A stretch of 64,000 nt of DNA from Penium margaritaceum. Taxonomy: Eukaryota > Streptophyta > Zygnematophyceae > Desmidiales > Peniaceae. The notes beneath the pieces are model-generated. The model saw nothing but the letters and a program-made list of their open reading frames with translations, was not told the DNA's origin and ran no database searches. Shown here one piece after another: positions 44,236 through 54,799 of this stretch. A program made the translations under genes and the position numbers. The stretch lies in NCBI GenBank assembly GCA_023375785.1, contig SZWC01004733.1, positions 23,498-87,497 of the forward strand, given 5' to 3'. How positions within the stretch are numbered: position 1 is the first letter of the stretch; each line of letters opens with the position of its first letter.

Positions 44236-44525
44236 TCAGAGTCTAGCGCACCATAAAGGATCCGGATGGACCCATGGCTGCCAGTGTGGTGGGCACCAGA
44301 TAGGATGGCAATGTGGCAGCTTCACACACATGATGTGGCACATGTCGAATGGATCACTTGGAGGGGGGCCAAAATTCTTCGAATCCCAGAGGCTTTTCAT
44401 GTTGTTCCACGCGACCCATGCATCAAACTGGTCCATGCGGGGTCTTGGAGGAAGGAGTTCACCCCATGGACCAAATCGAGGAGCATCCGGTCCTCCATCC
44501 CACAACTGGAGCGGAGGCATCGGAT
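44236..44525 (-). repeat. Unrecognised repeat R, copy 3 (open frame, inverted)
   Basis: A minus-strand open frame (44520-44236) reads MPPLQLWDGGPDAPRFGPWG, QFDAWVAWNNMKSLWDSKNF, then KLPHCHPIWCPPHWQPWVHP. It is the inverted counterpart of copy 2. The positions of Trp, Pro and Cys agree over about 95 residues. The family is unknown. Confidence 0.65.
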
Positions 44526-45144
44526 GACCTCACAGCTTCAGCGGATCAGAAAGAGACATGTTTCCATGTGAAAACGGTGCTAGTAAAGGAAAACTACTAA
44601 ATGCGCGAGTGGTGACTCATGAACTTCACAAAAATCCTTGGTTGAGCAATGAAACGTGTCTGGAACGCTGTTTGTCCTGTCAAAAGTTTCCCTGTCTACA
44701 ATCTCGCACACCAAACAACGTCGACGATGCCCACCCATTTCTCCAGCGGAGGCAATGGACGTTCCTTTAGCGACAAGTGGTGCAAGAACGCCATGGCCGG
44801 GAAATGAATAGAACGTCATGAAGGACAAGTCTCAAATGATGTAAGTATACCTTATGAACTCCTTTTCTCACGTCGGTTCGCGCTACAGTTGGCCTTCCGT
44901 ACCCTTCCCACTACGTCACATCACAATGGGTTGTTGTCATCAGGGAGATGGCAGTTGGCGTACAGACTAGTGAGCGACGCTGACGAGGATGTCGTCGGTT
45001 GCCACTAGGGGCGTGATGTCATTCGTCAGAAAGTCATCCAATGACACGTGTCTAATGCCTCCACGCACGCAAAGTTGTTTTGCAAATGGTACACAAACCT
45101 ACAGCGATATGCGGCAAACCTAGGTCCGACAGAACATGGTTTGT

Positions 45145-45432
45145 GCACAATATTATTCCAACAAGTAGCGTCTGCCGCACCTCCGCTGGAGGTTTGGCGA
45201 CGTACTTGTGCTTGCAGAATGGGGTTCCGCTCTGTTACTATTCACGACTGAGTGAATAGTGCATGGGCTACGGAGCTATTAATTCATGTCGATTCCCGGA
45301 TGAGTAATATTCTTTACCGAGTGGGCGGCTGGTTGCTTTCTCGCTCGGCGTTGATACCTGCGTTATCTTTCGCACGACGATGGGCAAATGAGCTATATAG
45401 TTCCGAAAACTGGGCATATGGTGACCGAACCC
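45145..45432 (+). repeat. Outer right arm of the large imperfect inverted repeat
   Basis: Shares ordered blocks with the reverse complement of 41290-41625 (GGGGTTCCGCT, GGGCTACGGA, CCCGGATGAGTA, GTTGATACCTGCGTTATCTT, GAGCTATATAGTTCC, AAAACTGGGCATATG). A short hairpin with 9-bp arms lies near 45239-45262. Confidence 0.75.
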
Positions 45433-46449
45433 ATAAAACAAACCATATGTCCTGCAGGAAAGACAATATCACATCAACAATGTTCATGAAAAAGGAAGTT
45501 CACATTAAGGAGTAGCTTCAAACAAGGTATTGATTAGGAATCAATATCATCCTAGAAACTCTAGCGTTCCTCAGATGGACCTGGATTTACATTCACAAGC
45601 TACTGCTGCACACGGGGGTGGAGCGTGTAGATCCATCCCGTGATGTAACTCATGGGATGCAACTGGCACGACCACATGGTACCACGGGTGGATTGGGGTT
45701 CACTATGATCCTACAATCGAATTCTGGAGAAACGTCGTACAAGATGTCATTGGAAATGTTATGTGTTAAATGTAGCACAACACATGGTTTTGGGCACGTG
45801 TTGTAATACATCCTCACCATCAAACGTCCCCACTCCTGTTGCTCTTTTGAAAGCACGTCCCGGTGCTACAAAGGAATAAAGTCGCTATCGCCAGCGTTGT
45901 TGAAAACCGAGTGCACTCCACCATTGGCTTTCTTTACAATTGATGTTGAGGAATAGAAATGGACAAGCTCCTGGATTACATACAGCTTGGTTCTTGGGTT
46001 TCCTTGAACTTTTTCACACCTGCATGTGTTTACCCCTCACCATCAGTCATTCTTCCAAAAATCCATGCACTGATGAATTACACTACACTGTTATCCAGAT
46101 TAATTAGCTCAGCTCGCGGTTAGAGTGTCAATAAGAAGTGTGGCAAGAATATCATTATGAAAACTCATACAACACGCTTGAACATCAAAAACATGGTGTT
46201 TTGGTAATACAACAATCTACGACATGACCTCTGCAACGGCATCCCAGAGACGAACATGGTTCAGCAGGCTATTAATGCCTCCAGTACCAGTTTTTGCGCC
46301 ATCGTCTAACGTCTATGACGAGGCATGGTCTGGGAAGCCAAAGGTCTGGACATTGTACTCTTACGCAGTGACAATTTGGCAATGGTTAGTAGGTTCCCTA
46401 TGAATGAACAATACAATATGAAAGAGGTAGTTTATGGATGAGCGACAAA
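45433..46449. other. No recognised gene; holds the left copy of a direct repeat
   Basis: No coding motif. At 46001-46056 lies a block that recurs in the same direction at 49803-49858 with about 85-90% identity, one on either side of the MULE fossil. Confidence 0.5.
46001..46056 (+). repeat. Direct repeat left of the MULE
   Basis: 56 bp containing GCATGTGTTTACCCCTCACC. The partner at 49803-49858 is in the same orientation. Confidence 0.8.
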
Positions 46450-49340
46450 TCGAAGAATTCCCTTAAATCCCAAGAACCTCTACGCCACAAACACCATGGT
46501 TGACCTCCTCTTCTCCGCCTTCTTCTCTTTCAGCCTCAGCATCTCCTTCTCCCTCTTCTTCTTCTTTCTTGTCTTCTGCATCATCCTCCACCCCCCCATA
46601 CTCGTCCATCAACCACGCACCTTCTGCTTTGTAATTCTCTTGTGTCAACAGCCCCTTTTCTTGCTCTGATGTTCAAAACGTTGCCATCGAAGTTGTCCTC
46701 TGCTGCCTTGCCGACCTCCTCATCAGTGGAATATCCCCGTAGCTCTGCTTCTGGGCCGTAGTCATCAGGGTCAGATTCGTCTGTTGCTACTCCCTCTGCC
46801 CCTTCTCCACCTGATTTTGTGCCATGTACTGCTGCTGGCCTCTGTTGTGCTCCACCTGTTGATGCTGCAGCACGGTCAGCTCGGAGCTGTGCAGCTGGCT
46901 ACCTGGTCAGGACGGGGTGATATAGGGTTCAGGCACTTTTTCTTGCGGCTACTGCTCGGAGCTGTGCGGCTACCAAGGTGTGGCCCTTGCGGCCACACCT
47001 TGGGCAGATGCTATTGTGCTTACATAGTGGCTCACGCTCCAAGTGGGCACTCCTGGGCCTCCCATACCCACGGCGTATTCCTAGTTGTCCCCAACCTGGA
47101 GGGGAAGCGTGGATCCCCTTTGCTGTAATGAAGGCATGGGGTCGCCATACGTCCGGCTCCAGGATATCAGAGTCTTGCCGACGTCCACGCACGCTGTTGG
47201 ATCTTTGCCAACCTCCATCATGAAAGCATATGTGTGTTGACAAGGCTGTCCAAACTCACGCCAGCAGCTGCAGTCACAGGAATAGCACCACAGGTCCACT
47301 CATCGCCACACGTTTGTTGGATCCCGCACCATGGTAGAGTGTGACCACTTCATGGTGAATTCATAGTCTTTGGCCACTACGGAACTGTGGAGGAGCCTCT
47401 TTGCAAGGGCAGGTGCTATGGCTTTGGTGCAGTTGATGATCTACTTTCGCTGCTCTGCCATGAGCCTTTGCACAAAGCAGTACACCTGCATGAAACAGTA
47501 GACCGGGTAGAGCGACTTCAGTCATGCGTTGAGGGACTCCAAAGCCTTGTTGGTGTTGTGGCCACTGCGTGGAACCAGGTAGATGAAGATTTTCTCCTTC
47601 TGAAAAGGGATGCCACCTTGGCCATCAAGCCCTGTGATGAGGTAGTAAACCGCCCAGCCGCTCACGGCCCATGGATGGTGTGCGGCACAATGGAACTGCT
47701 CATGCGTCAGGACACACTTCCAGGCATAGTACACAACCTTCTTGCCGTACTTTTCCTACACATCATTCTACAGATGATATGCACGATTCTTGTGCGTTAC
47801 CCTACTGATCTTTGAATTCAATTACAGATTTTTTTTTATGATTTTTCGTGAACGATTTCTTTTTCAACGAATTGATTAGGTACCACCTAAATAATTCCTT
47901 CGTGTAAATATTTGTTCACAGCCCGGGTTCTACCAGCGCGGTTGTGATCGAAATCGAACAGTTTTTTACAGTCAGATCATTTCACACTCGGAATACTGGA
48001 CTAAATGTGCAAGACTTGCGCTATCTGACATGTCTGACATGGATTCCTTGCACGTCAGACATGTCAGACGGAGCGCAGTGCATGTTTTGCACTATTTTTT
48101 TCGTGGTCAGACGTGAAGTCGCTTGCTCGCGCGCTCGTCATCGCCTGGAGTTGAGCCAGCTTGTCGAATTGAAGGCTTCGACATTTTCGTTCAATGAAAG
48201 TAATGGTGCTACCTAAATAACTCCAATCACAAAAACCGTGTTCGAAATCATGGAACACATACAATGTAAATTTGAAAAAAACGAAATCAAATATCAGTAC
48301 GGTACGCCAGGCAGATGTTGCTCGAGGGCCTTTGCCAAACCTACCTCCCACTCAAACACAATGAATGTGCATGGAGTTGGCGCGGCGCGGTGCGCATGGC
48401 TCAGCTACAGGCTGAGCCACTTACAAAAACTCTTCGTTCTCACTGAGAACTAGTGCCCACGCCATGGGACATGCATGATTGTTGGCATGAAAAAACTGTG
48501 CGAGCAACATCACTTGCTTGTGTCCATTTTTCAAAAATGTTCCATCCATTGCCATGATTCGGGGCACGTAATTCCGCCCCTAGCTCATGGCCCCAGGAGT
48601 CACAAATGCCCACTTGAATTTTTTGTACTTGTCCATCTCAGCCACAGCGTGCGTCGTTAGGTCCTCACGTTTGAGCTGCACAAACATAAACAATGGCCAA
48701 ATATGATTTGAAACTGTTATTGTAGATTACGTAGACTCGTCAAAGGACAAACATTTTAAGGATTCCTCACCTATTCACAGAGCGGGGAAACAACGCCAGG
48801 ACTTGGCCTTGGTACAATTCAGTTGTGCCTGGGCCAATGACTGGGCCCGATAAAGCATGGAGTTGGCCACTTGCACACTGGCCGCTGACTTGATGATATC
48901 ACACAGGAAAACTGGAGGAGTTGTTGGATCTTGGAACATATGGGTGGATGTTTTACAGGTGATCCATCTTGTGGTACGAGCCAGACTTTCGTGTCTAATT
49001 GTAGACGTGCAGCAATGGCCTTGCACCACATGGGAGAGATTCACTGTCCCAAGCTTCGGACTGAAAACTGAACAAATGTTCCAGGCATAGCCCTTGGTCA
49101 TTCCTCCACACACCGGAAATTCATGCATCCTGGCTCACTGCAGGCCCACGCAAGGCCAAAACGCTGCGCAACTGCGCAGTCTTCAATTGCTTCCCTGTAG
49201 GCAGCCATGTTCCGGAACGTCTGCCCTCCCAGAAGTTCATCATTGTCGGCCTTCCGTTTTTCTGTTGTGCTTTCATGGGAAATTTCCAACGTGCCTGTAA
49301 CGAAACAGACACATCGTACTTCATGCATGCGAGAAAAACC
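46450..49340 (-). pseudogene. Mutator-like (MULE) transposase fossil
   Basis: Minus strand, N- to C-terminus: a MuDR N-terminal segment (LLGGQTFRNMAAYREAIEDC near 49230); a second zinc/plant-Mu segment (QGHCCTSTIRHESLARTTR near 49010); the catalytic core start MAMDGTFLKNGHKQVMLLAQ near 48555, with the first catalytic Asp in DGTF; after foreign DNA (47.82-48.42 kb) the core end with NTNKALESLNA near 47540, holding the likely catalytic Glu; a SWIM finger CSCWREFGQPCQH near 47260; a GRPR segment and a CPRCGRKGH knuckle near 46990; and an acidic tail to about 46460. The stretch that would carry the middle catalytic Asp is absent. In the D-x-N motif after DGTF the Asp reads His. Several frame changes and stops separate the parts. 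It is inactive. Confidence 0.88.
47820..48420. repeat. Foreign DNA inside the MULE core, with a central palindrome
   Basis: About 600 bp with no MULE similarity between the two core halves. It holds a perfect 14-bp inverted repeat (48025-48038 and 48054-48067, CTGACATGTCTGAC and its complement, 15-nt loop), extended by weaker pairing on both sides. A direct repeat of about 20 bp (ACCTAAATAATTCC near 47883 and ACCTAAATAACTCC near 48211) brackets the palindrome, and a hairpin TGGCTCAG/CTGAGCCA lies at 48398-48420. It is possibly a foldback or MITE-type insertion. Confidence 0.55.
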
Positions 49341-49802
49341 TGGTGATGCATGGGAAACGATGCCAGAAAATGAAACAGGCCAAAGTCATGGCTTAATTTG
49401 TCATGCCTAACAACACATACTAGAAGACATGAAAAATTAACAAATCATTCAAATAAAAGATGAGATACCTGAATCACAAGAGAAAACACGAAGACAGTGT
49501 GCACGGTGTCTACCCCATGGCGCATGTTTACAGGGCGGGATCCGGGTGTGCTTCGGGAAGCGAGGCTCCATACAAAGCAGTCACAAATTCTCTATAGTAT
49601 CTTCATCCCAGTGCCTTTCCCATTCTTCACATTCCCGATCCCGATTCATCCAGAAGAAGAGCTCTTCTTTGGCACATGAGCGTAAGATTAGAGATTGGGG
49701 TGCCATGGATGGGGTTGAAGCTAAATAACACTGCACACATCGCTTATAGATAGGTCTAGGCCAGTGATAGTTCATAGAAAGCTTGATGCAAGACTCAAGA
49801 TT

Positions 49803-49858
49803 TTCTTGAACTTGTTCACACGTGCATGTGTTTACCCTTCACCATCAATCATTCTTCT
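49803..49858 (+). repeat. Direct repeat right of the MULE
   Basis: 56 bp containing GCATGTGTTTACCCTTCACC, the partner of 46001-46056. The two copies are 3.8 kb apart and bracket the MULE fossil. They are too diverged and too long for a target duplication. Confidence 0.8.
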
Positions 49859-49887
49859 TGCGCTTGGAAGAATGACTGATGCTGAAG

Positions 49888-50060
49888 GATATTGAGATTT
49901 CTCGCTGCCTTGGACTTCGCCTCGATAAGATTTTGATGTGTAGTAAAAACCTCCCTTGTTGTGGCATTGTTGCAACGAGAACTTCTTGCATGGCTGATTT
50001 CAATGAAATTTCCTCTACCCTGAGCCTTTCTGCTGTTGGAAGCTGCTGCTTGCTGTTATG
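49888..50060 (+). repeat. Dispersed repeat S, copy 1
   Basis: About 170 bp starting GATATTGAGATTTCTCGC. Its reverse complement lies at 58098-58272 with roughly 78% identity by eye. Both copies share a 57-codon frame (DIEI..., FNEIS, then LSL/LTL) but the family is unknown. Confidence 0.75.
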
Positions 50061-51784
50061 AAAATGCCTTGCTGTCCTTGAGTGACCAACTCAAGTTTGC
50101 CACACGACGATGGCAATGATCTTCATCCTCATCACCTTCTCCATCATCGATGTGACGCTCTTCATCGGGGTCCATGTTTGAGTTGTCCTCCTAGAGTGTG
50201 TCCATCATCGCATGGGTGTTCTCCATGTGTACGTCAACGTGCTCACCAACAATTTTTTGGATTCCACGCATTTCTCTGTTTCACCAAGTTCAGTGTGGAT
50301 TGCCTTCAACAACAAGGTTACCATTGATTTAACCACTATGCTTGCGGTGGCGGCTCCTAAAGCTTAGATCCCAAAAATTTGTTTGCGGTGACGGCTCCTA
50401 AATCTTTGTGAGCTTCGCTCCTAACCTCAAGGAGGTATTTCCCCCTTTTTAGGGTCCTTGCTCTCAGGATGAGTGAGGCAATTAGAATAGTGCTTTTGAT
50501 TTTTCTATGCTACTACAGAGGACACAACCACGTAATGAAAACTTCTTCTTTTCTAGGCTGTCACGGTTGTTGCAATCTCATGGTAGAGAAATGCAAACTT
50601 TTAAGTCACCACAGTTGGCACGTGGGCATTCAAGCTAAACTTCCTAAGCCGTGGCTCACGGTACCAGTTAGCTACTAGAATCTAGGGAAACATATAATTG
50701 TACTTGAAGGATATTACAACAGGTGTGAGTACTACTCATAAAACAACAAGAGGAGAAAACCAATTGTAAGCAAGACGTTGTAGCTTCTCTAACCTTAACC
50801 TTCCTATCTCTTTTCTTCTTCTTGTATTCGTGTCTTCCATGGCCTCCTCTTCACATTACTTGATGCTTCTTGTGTCTCTCAAGGATGTCTCCTTTGAGCC
50901 GGCGGTATTTGACGAAGCCTCAAAAAATCTTAAAGTTGTCGCCCTCCTTTTTACGGTGTTCTTAGGCCGTGAGAGTCCCTGATCCTAGGAGGGAACACTG
51001 CCAATCTCATCCTGGTTTTGGTTGAAGGAGGGAGTAGGAATCTTGACAAGAGGAGAAAAAATGATGGTTTGGGGGTGGGCACTCCCCACCCCATCCACCA
51101 TAAATCCATGTAGTTCCTTGGGCTAGGGGAGAAGCCGGGAGGAGATGGAAGAAACAGATAAGAGCTATTCAAGAACTTTCCAATACACTTTATAGCACTT
51201 ACCCCCATGTGGTATTTTTGCTGCTACTACAACTACTCGTGCTTTTTTACCTATGTTGGAGCTGCCAGAACTGTCACAAAACTTGTCGCGAGGATCATCT
51301 TGCTCCAAAAACCAATGTACCATGGATGACTCCAGCTGTTGCACGAAATGTATTGACAGAGTTCACGGAATGGCTTCCGAAGCTTGTTAGGAGAGTTTTC
51401 TTGTCTACGTCACTCTCGGGAAGATAGTCCGCATCACTCTCGGGACAATCATCAATCGACCCCCTGCAGTGAGACTACCTTAAGTCTTCTGAGGTCCCTT
51501 TTTTTTCTACCTCGCCCCCTTGTTCTGGATCCCAATCAAGGAGGCCGCTATCGCAAACTTGTGAGTTAGCACGGGATTTCCAGTTTAGAAAGTCAATGTT
51601 TTTCCTAAACAAATTCACATTTCGTTTTATGACGCATTGGCACAAAATATTTGCGTGTGAGGCACGATGCCAATTTCACGCTGACTTCTCTCCAACTTCT
51701 CTCACTATATCTCTCGCCTCGCTCATCTGGCGAGGAAATGAGGAGAGGGCGAGGACAAGGGCTCAAGGCCACAGGCCTTGGTCC
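50061..51784. other. No recognised gene
   Basis: Short frames only. One, 51209-51427 (72 codons), opens with a Leu-rich hydrophobic stretch and a Cys-x2-Cys-x3-Cys cluster but matches nothing I know. A GTGACGGCTCCTAAA-type block is repeated near 50346 and 50387. Confidence 0.5.
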
Positions 51785-51985
51785 TCGAGGCCTTGCAGCC
51801 TCCTGGCCGCCGATTGAATGATCAGCACGATCGGCAGCCAGCAAGTGGCCAATCGATGGCCAGCCAGTCACGTGACCTATCACTGGCCGTCCAGCCGGCC
51901 GGCTGCAAGCTGGCCAGTGGCCAGCAAATGGCTGGCCGCCTGCTAGTCCTTGCCGTGGCGAGGGGTGGTGTTCAAGCACCCCTCG
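51785..51985. repeat. TGGCC-rich block ending in a 10-bp hairpin
   Basis: Many scattered TGGCC/GGCCA words between about 51800 and 51935, then a perfect hairpin GCGAGGGGTG / CACCCCTCGC (about 51957-51985, 9-nt loop). No coding signal. The origin is unknown. Confidence 0.65.
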
Positions 51986-53665
51986 CTTGCACAAGGAGGG
52001 AGGGCTGACCTGGCCTTCCCGTTACATGGCAGTTACAAAAGGAGAAAACAAGTCTTGAGGTATCAAATTGACTTCAAACAGAACAAAAGACCCAAATCAC
52101 AAATGGGATGCAGGGAGGAATATCTTCAGAAAGAGATTTACCTTAGATGCCCACACCTTCAAAGTAAGTGAGAGATTCTTATAAAACATAGAATCTACTG
52201 TAGTTATATCGACAACAAATAAAACATGTACAAAAGAAGTTCTTTTCTATAGGGAAAGAGAGAAAAAAATAAAGGAGTCACGAAAGATACGGTTGAGACA
52301 TAATCATAACTTTGTTTACAAGAATACGACATAGCTTCAAAAGGGCAGTCCTGCTCTGTGACGACGTAGCGTAGCGCAACATACATGAAAAACGGGAACT
52401 TTCTACAGAGTTGACCTCATTTGTGATCATTTGATACTAAAACACCAAGAGCTCCATCCTTTGGAAGTCACACACTCCACCAGTTTCTACTTAGGCATCA
52501 GAGCCAACCGTCTTTCAGCTACAACCCAGACACACACCTGTTTTGTGGTGACCCGGTCACGCTGACCACGATGAGTCTACCACATGAGGTGAACTACAAG
52601 ATCCAAATGAGGATTACAAACACCACAAAACTTTCTTCTACACCCTTGCTTGGCATGCAGCTACAAGTATGGCTGCAGAAGAAACCTGACGAGCGAAATG
52701 GACACCGAAGGAGAGGCAAGGCCAACTACAAAAATGGCCATCTCTGCCGTAATACCACAACCCTCTTCTGCAACAGCAACCTCCAGGCCATGGAAAGGAA
52801 AACTTAGCCAATCCCCATGTTTTTCAGCTCTGTGGAGGTCGAGATTGCACAAGGAGAGCTTGGAAACCAGGACAGAGTTGAATCCAGGTTTACGGATTTT
52901 AAAATTTTATCACTCCTGAAATAAGTCTCCAGTTTACAAGCATTTTTTATTCATATTGGAAACCCATATCTTCCTCTTCGAGTTTTAGAGGGGGTGGAAT
53001 AGCTCACATACCAATGAAACGCAAAGTTTGACCCTCATCCGCCTGTCGTGCGCAACAAATCATCCATCCGACGTTCGGATGAAAGCAACCATCCGCCCAC
53101 AGAAGCTTCAGTTATGAACGACTACCGGTACTTTCAATACATTTGCTGGACCTTGGACACATCGTTACTTCTGTCAAGGAAAACACAAGTTCTGTGTTGG
53201 GTATTCATTGTCCGTACATTCGTGCAATGCATGTGCCTACATGAGAATTTCTTCACATTGAATTTTTATGTGTTGGTTTGAAGTGATGGCTTGGAGTGTT
53301 GGACCGAAGTGTTGGTTCCAAATTCTTTAATAGCTTCAATGAACAGGAGCCTTGCTTTTGTATGTCAACCATGCAGTTCATTTCACTTCTACAAAGCTTC
53401 TTGAAGGCCATGTTGACATTCGTTATAGCTAAGAACATGCCGACGTGATAAACACACCCTACATGCAAGTATTCCAGGCTGTTTGCCAAACCTGCATATG
53501 GATCAAGAGCAGGATGTCCAACCAGTCCCATGAAGCTCGCACGTGTGACATTTATAGGGATTGGCTAACACACTTACGAAGAAAGACGCAATTGGTCCAT
53601 GACATGCTGAGCTGCCGGCAAACTTCATGGACATGATATGCATAGGCTTTGACTTGGTCTCATTG
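51986..53665. other. No recognised gene; relative of the 43-kb minisatellite at 52995-53140
   Basis: A stretch near 52995-53140 shares ATAGCTCA, AAACGCAAAGT, CTCATCCGCC and GACTACCGGT blocks with 43006-43170, but its 30-bp units are degraded. Near 52494 the bases TTAGGCATCAGAGCCAAC recall a Copia primer site, but no LTR end is visible there. No gene recognised. Confidence 0.5.
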
Positions 53666-54220
53666 TGACAGGTGCACGCTATCAGCCTGAGGGTGAGCGC
53701 GCACCCTGGAGGGTCCCTAACAGTGGCTGGTTTACACACCAACTGTTTTTGGAGAGACTAAAACTGTGGAGGCAACTGGTTCCAAGGATGGCAGAAAAAT
53801 GGTCGGAGAGTGTGGCAATAGATTTAGCCTCAGTTTACTGGGAATGAACTCTTAATCAAGGCTCAAAAGCGGAAGCATTTTATAGCCACTGATCTAAGGT
53901 TTCCAGAACACCAAAGCATGCCAGGTTTGAGGCTTCCTAGCAGATTCTATGACTTCTAGAGTGTCCCTTTGTAGGTTGTCCCTTTTCCCACATAGGAAGG
54001 AAACCCTTCCCTCCTCTAGAAGATTCAGCCCCCTCCTAGATTCCTCACTTCGATTCTAGCAGGTGGGAAGGTATCTAGAAGACTAGGACAACTCTAGATT
54101 CCTCACAGACCAAGCTACCTCACCTACAAAGTGTGCTACCTTCGTGGATCCTCACCTAGCCCTCTAGAAGCTTAGAGAGGAACTCTAGAAGATGATCTAG
54201 CTTCCTGGTACCTATTTTCA
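53666..54220 (-). repeat. 3' LTR of Copia E
   Basis: On the minus strand it begins TGAAAATAGG after the purine run AAGGGAGG and ends near CACCTGTCA, about 555 bp. A TATA box (GGCTATAAAATGC) lies near 53880. CTAGA words are frequent, often in TCTAGAAG form. Confidence 0.68.
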
Positions 54221-54251
54221 ACCTCCCTTGAGGCAGGGAAGAAATTCATCT

Positions 54252-54320
54252 TCTGGGACGTGAGCCTGGGCCCCTACCTTTAGAGGTAGACACCATTAAC
54301 CACTCGGCCGCTTGGGCTTG
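54252..54320 (-). other. Class II tRNA-like (Ser/Leu) block beside the 3' LTR of E
   Basis: On the minus strand GCGGCCGAGTGGTTAATGG matches the D-arm of serine/leucine tRNAs (usually TGGCCGAGTGGTTAAGGC). It is followed by a perfect 5-bp stem CTACC/GGTAG in the anticodon-arm position. The T-arm is not conserved. It lies between RNase H and the polypurine tract. Not a functional tRNA gene. Confidence 0.45.
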
Positions 54321-54760
54321 TCGTTTTGGTGTTCCTTCTTGGAGTCACTCCTGCCACGGTGATGAGCATCACTCCAACAATCTCCTCCTTGAGCGACACC
54401 CACGGCAGTTGTCCATGCTCAACCTGCACTTTGAGAGGCTCGGGAAAGTCCAAGCGCCATGGAAGTAGCATCGAGCCTGTCCTTGGGTTGTGCCTTTGTC
54501 ATGGAATCAGCAAACATGTGCTTTGTGCCATAGTGCACAAGCACCACATCACCCTTTGCAACAAGGTCACGTGCAAACTAATGCCTGATCTCTATGTGCT
54601 TGGTCCTCCGATGTAGCACATGGTTCTTTGTCAGGCTGATGGCACTCATATTGTCAACATGTAGTGCTGTTGGCTTCTTTTGCGGCACCCCAATCTCCTT
54701 GAGCAATCGCCGTAGCCATAGCGTCTCTTTTGCCACTTCTTCTAGGAGACTCACTTGGAG
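54321..54760 (-). pseudogene. Copia E RNase H end (fossil)
   Basis: Minus strand: EVAKETLWLRRLLKEIGVP near 54740, ALHVDNMSAISLTKNHVLH near 54660, RRTKHIEIRH near 54605 and VHYGTKHMFADSMTKA near 54530. These are the last blocks of a Copia RNase H. Confidence 0.85.
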
Positions 54761-54799
54761 CCGATGATTTTGTCACCCTTTGGCCGGTCAACAAGCTCC

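Noticed and set aside
46463-46648. An acidic 61-codon minus-strand frame considered as a small gene
   Set aside because: It follows the knuckle of the MULE transposase on the same strand and fits better as the acidic tail of that fossil.
51209-51427. A 72-codon frame with a hydrophobic start, considered as a small secreted protein
   Set aside because: No homology recognised, no other coding signal, and it lies in repeat-rich unassigned DNA.
52490-52515. TTAGGCATCAGAGCC resembling a Copia primer site
   Set aside because: No LTR end in front of it and no gag motif behind it that I can support.
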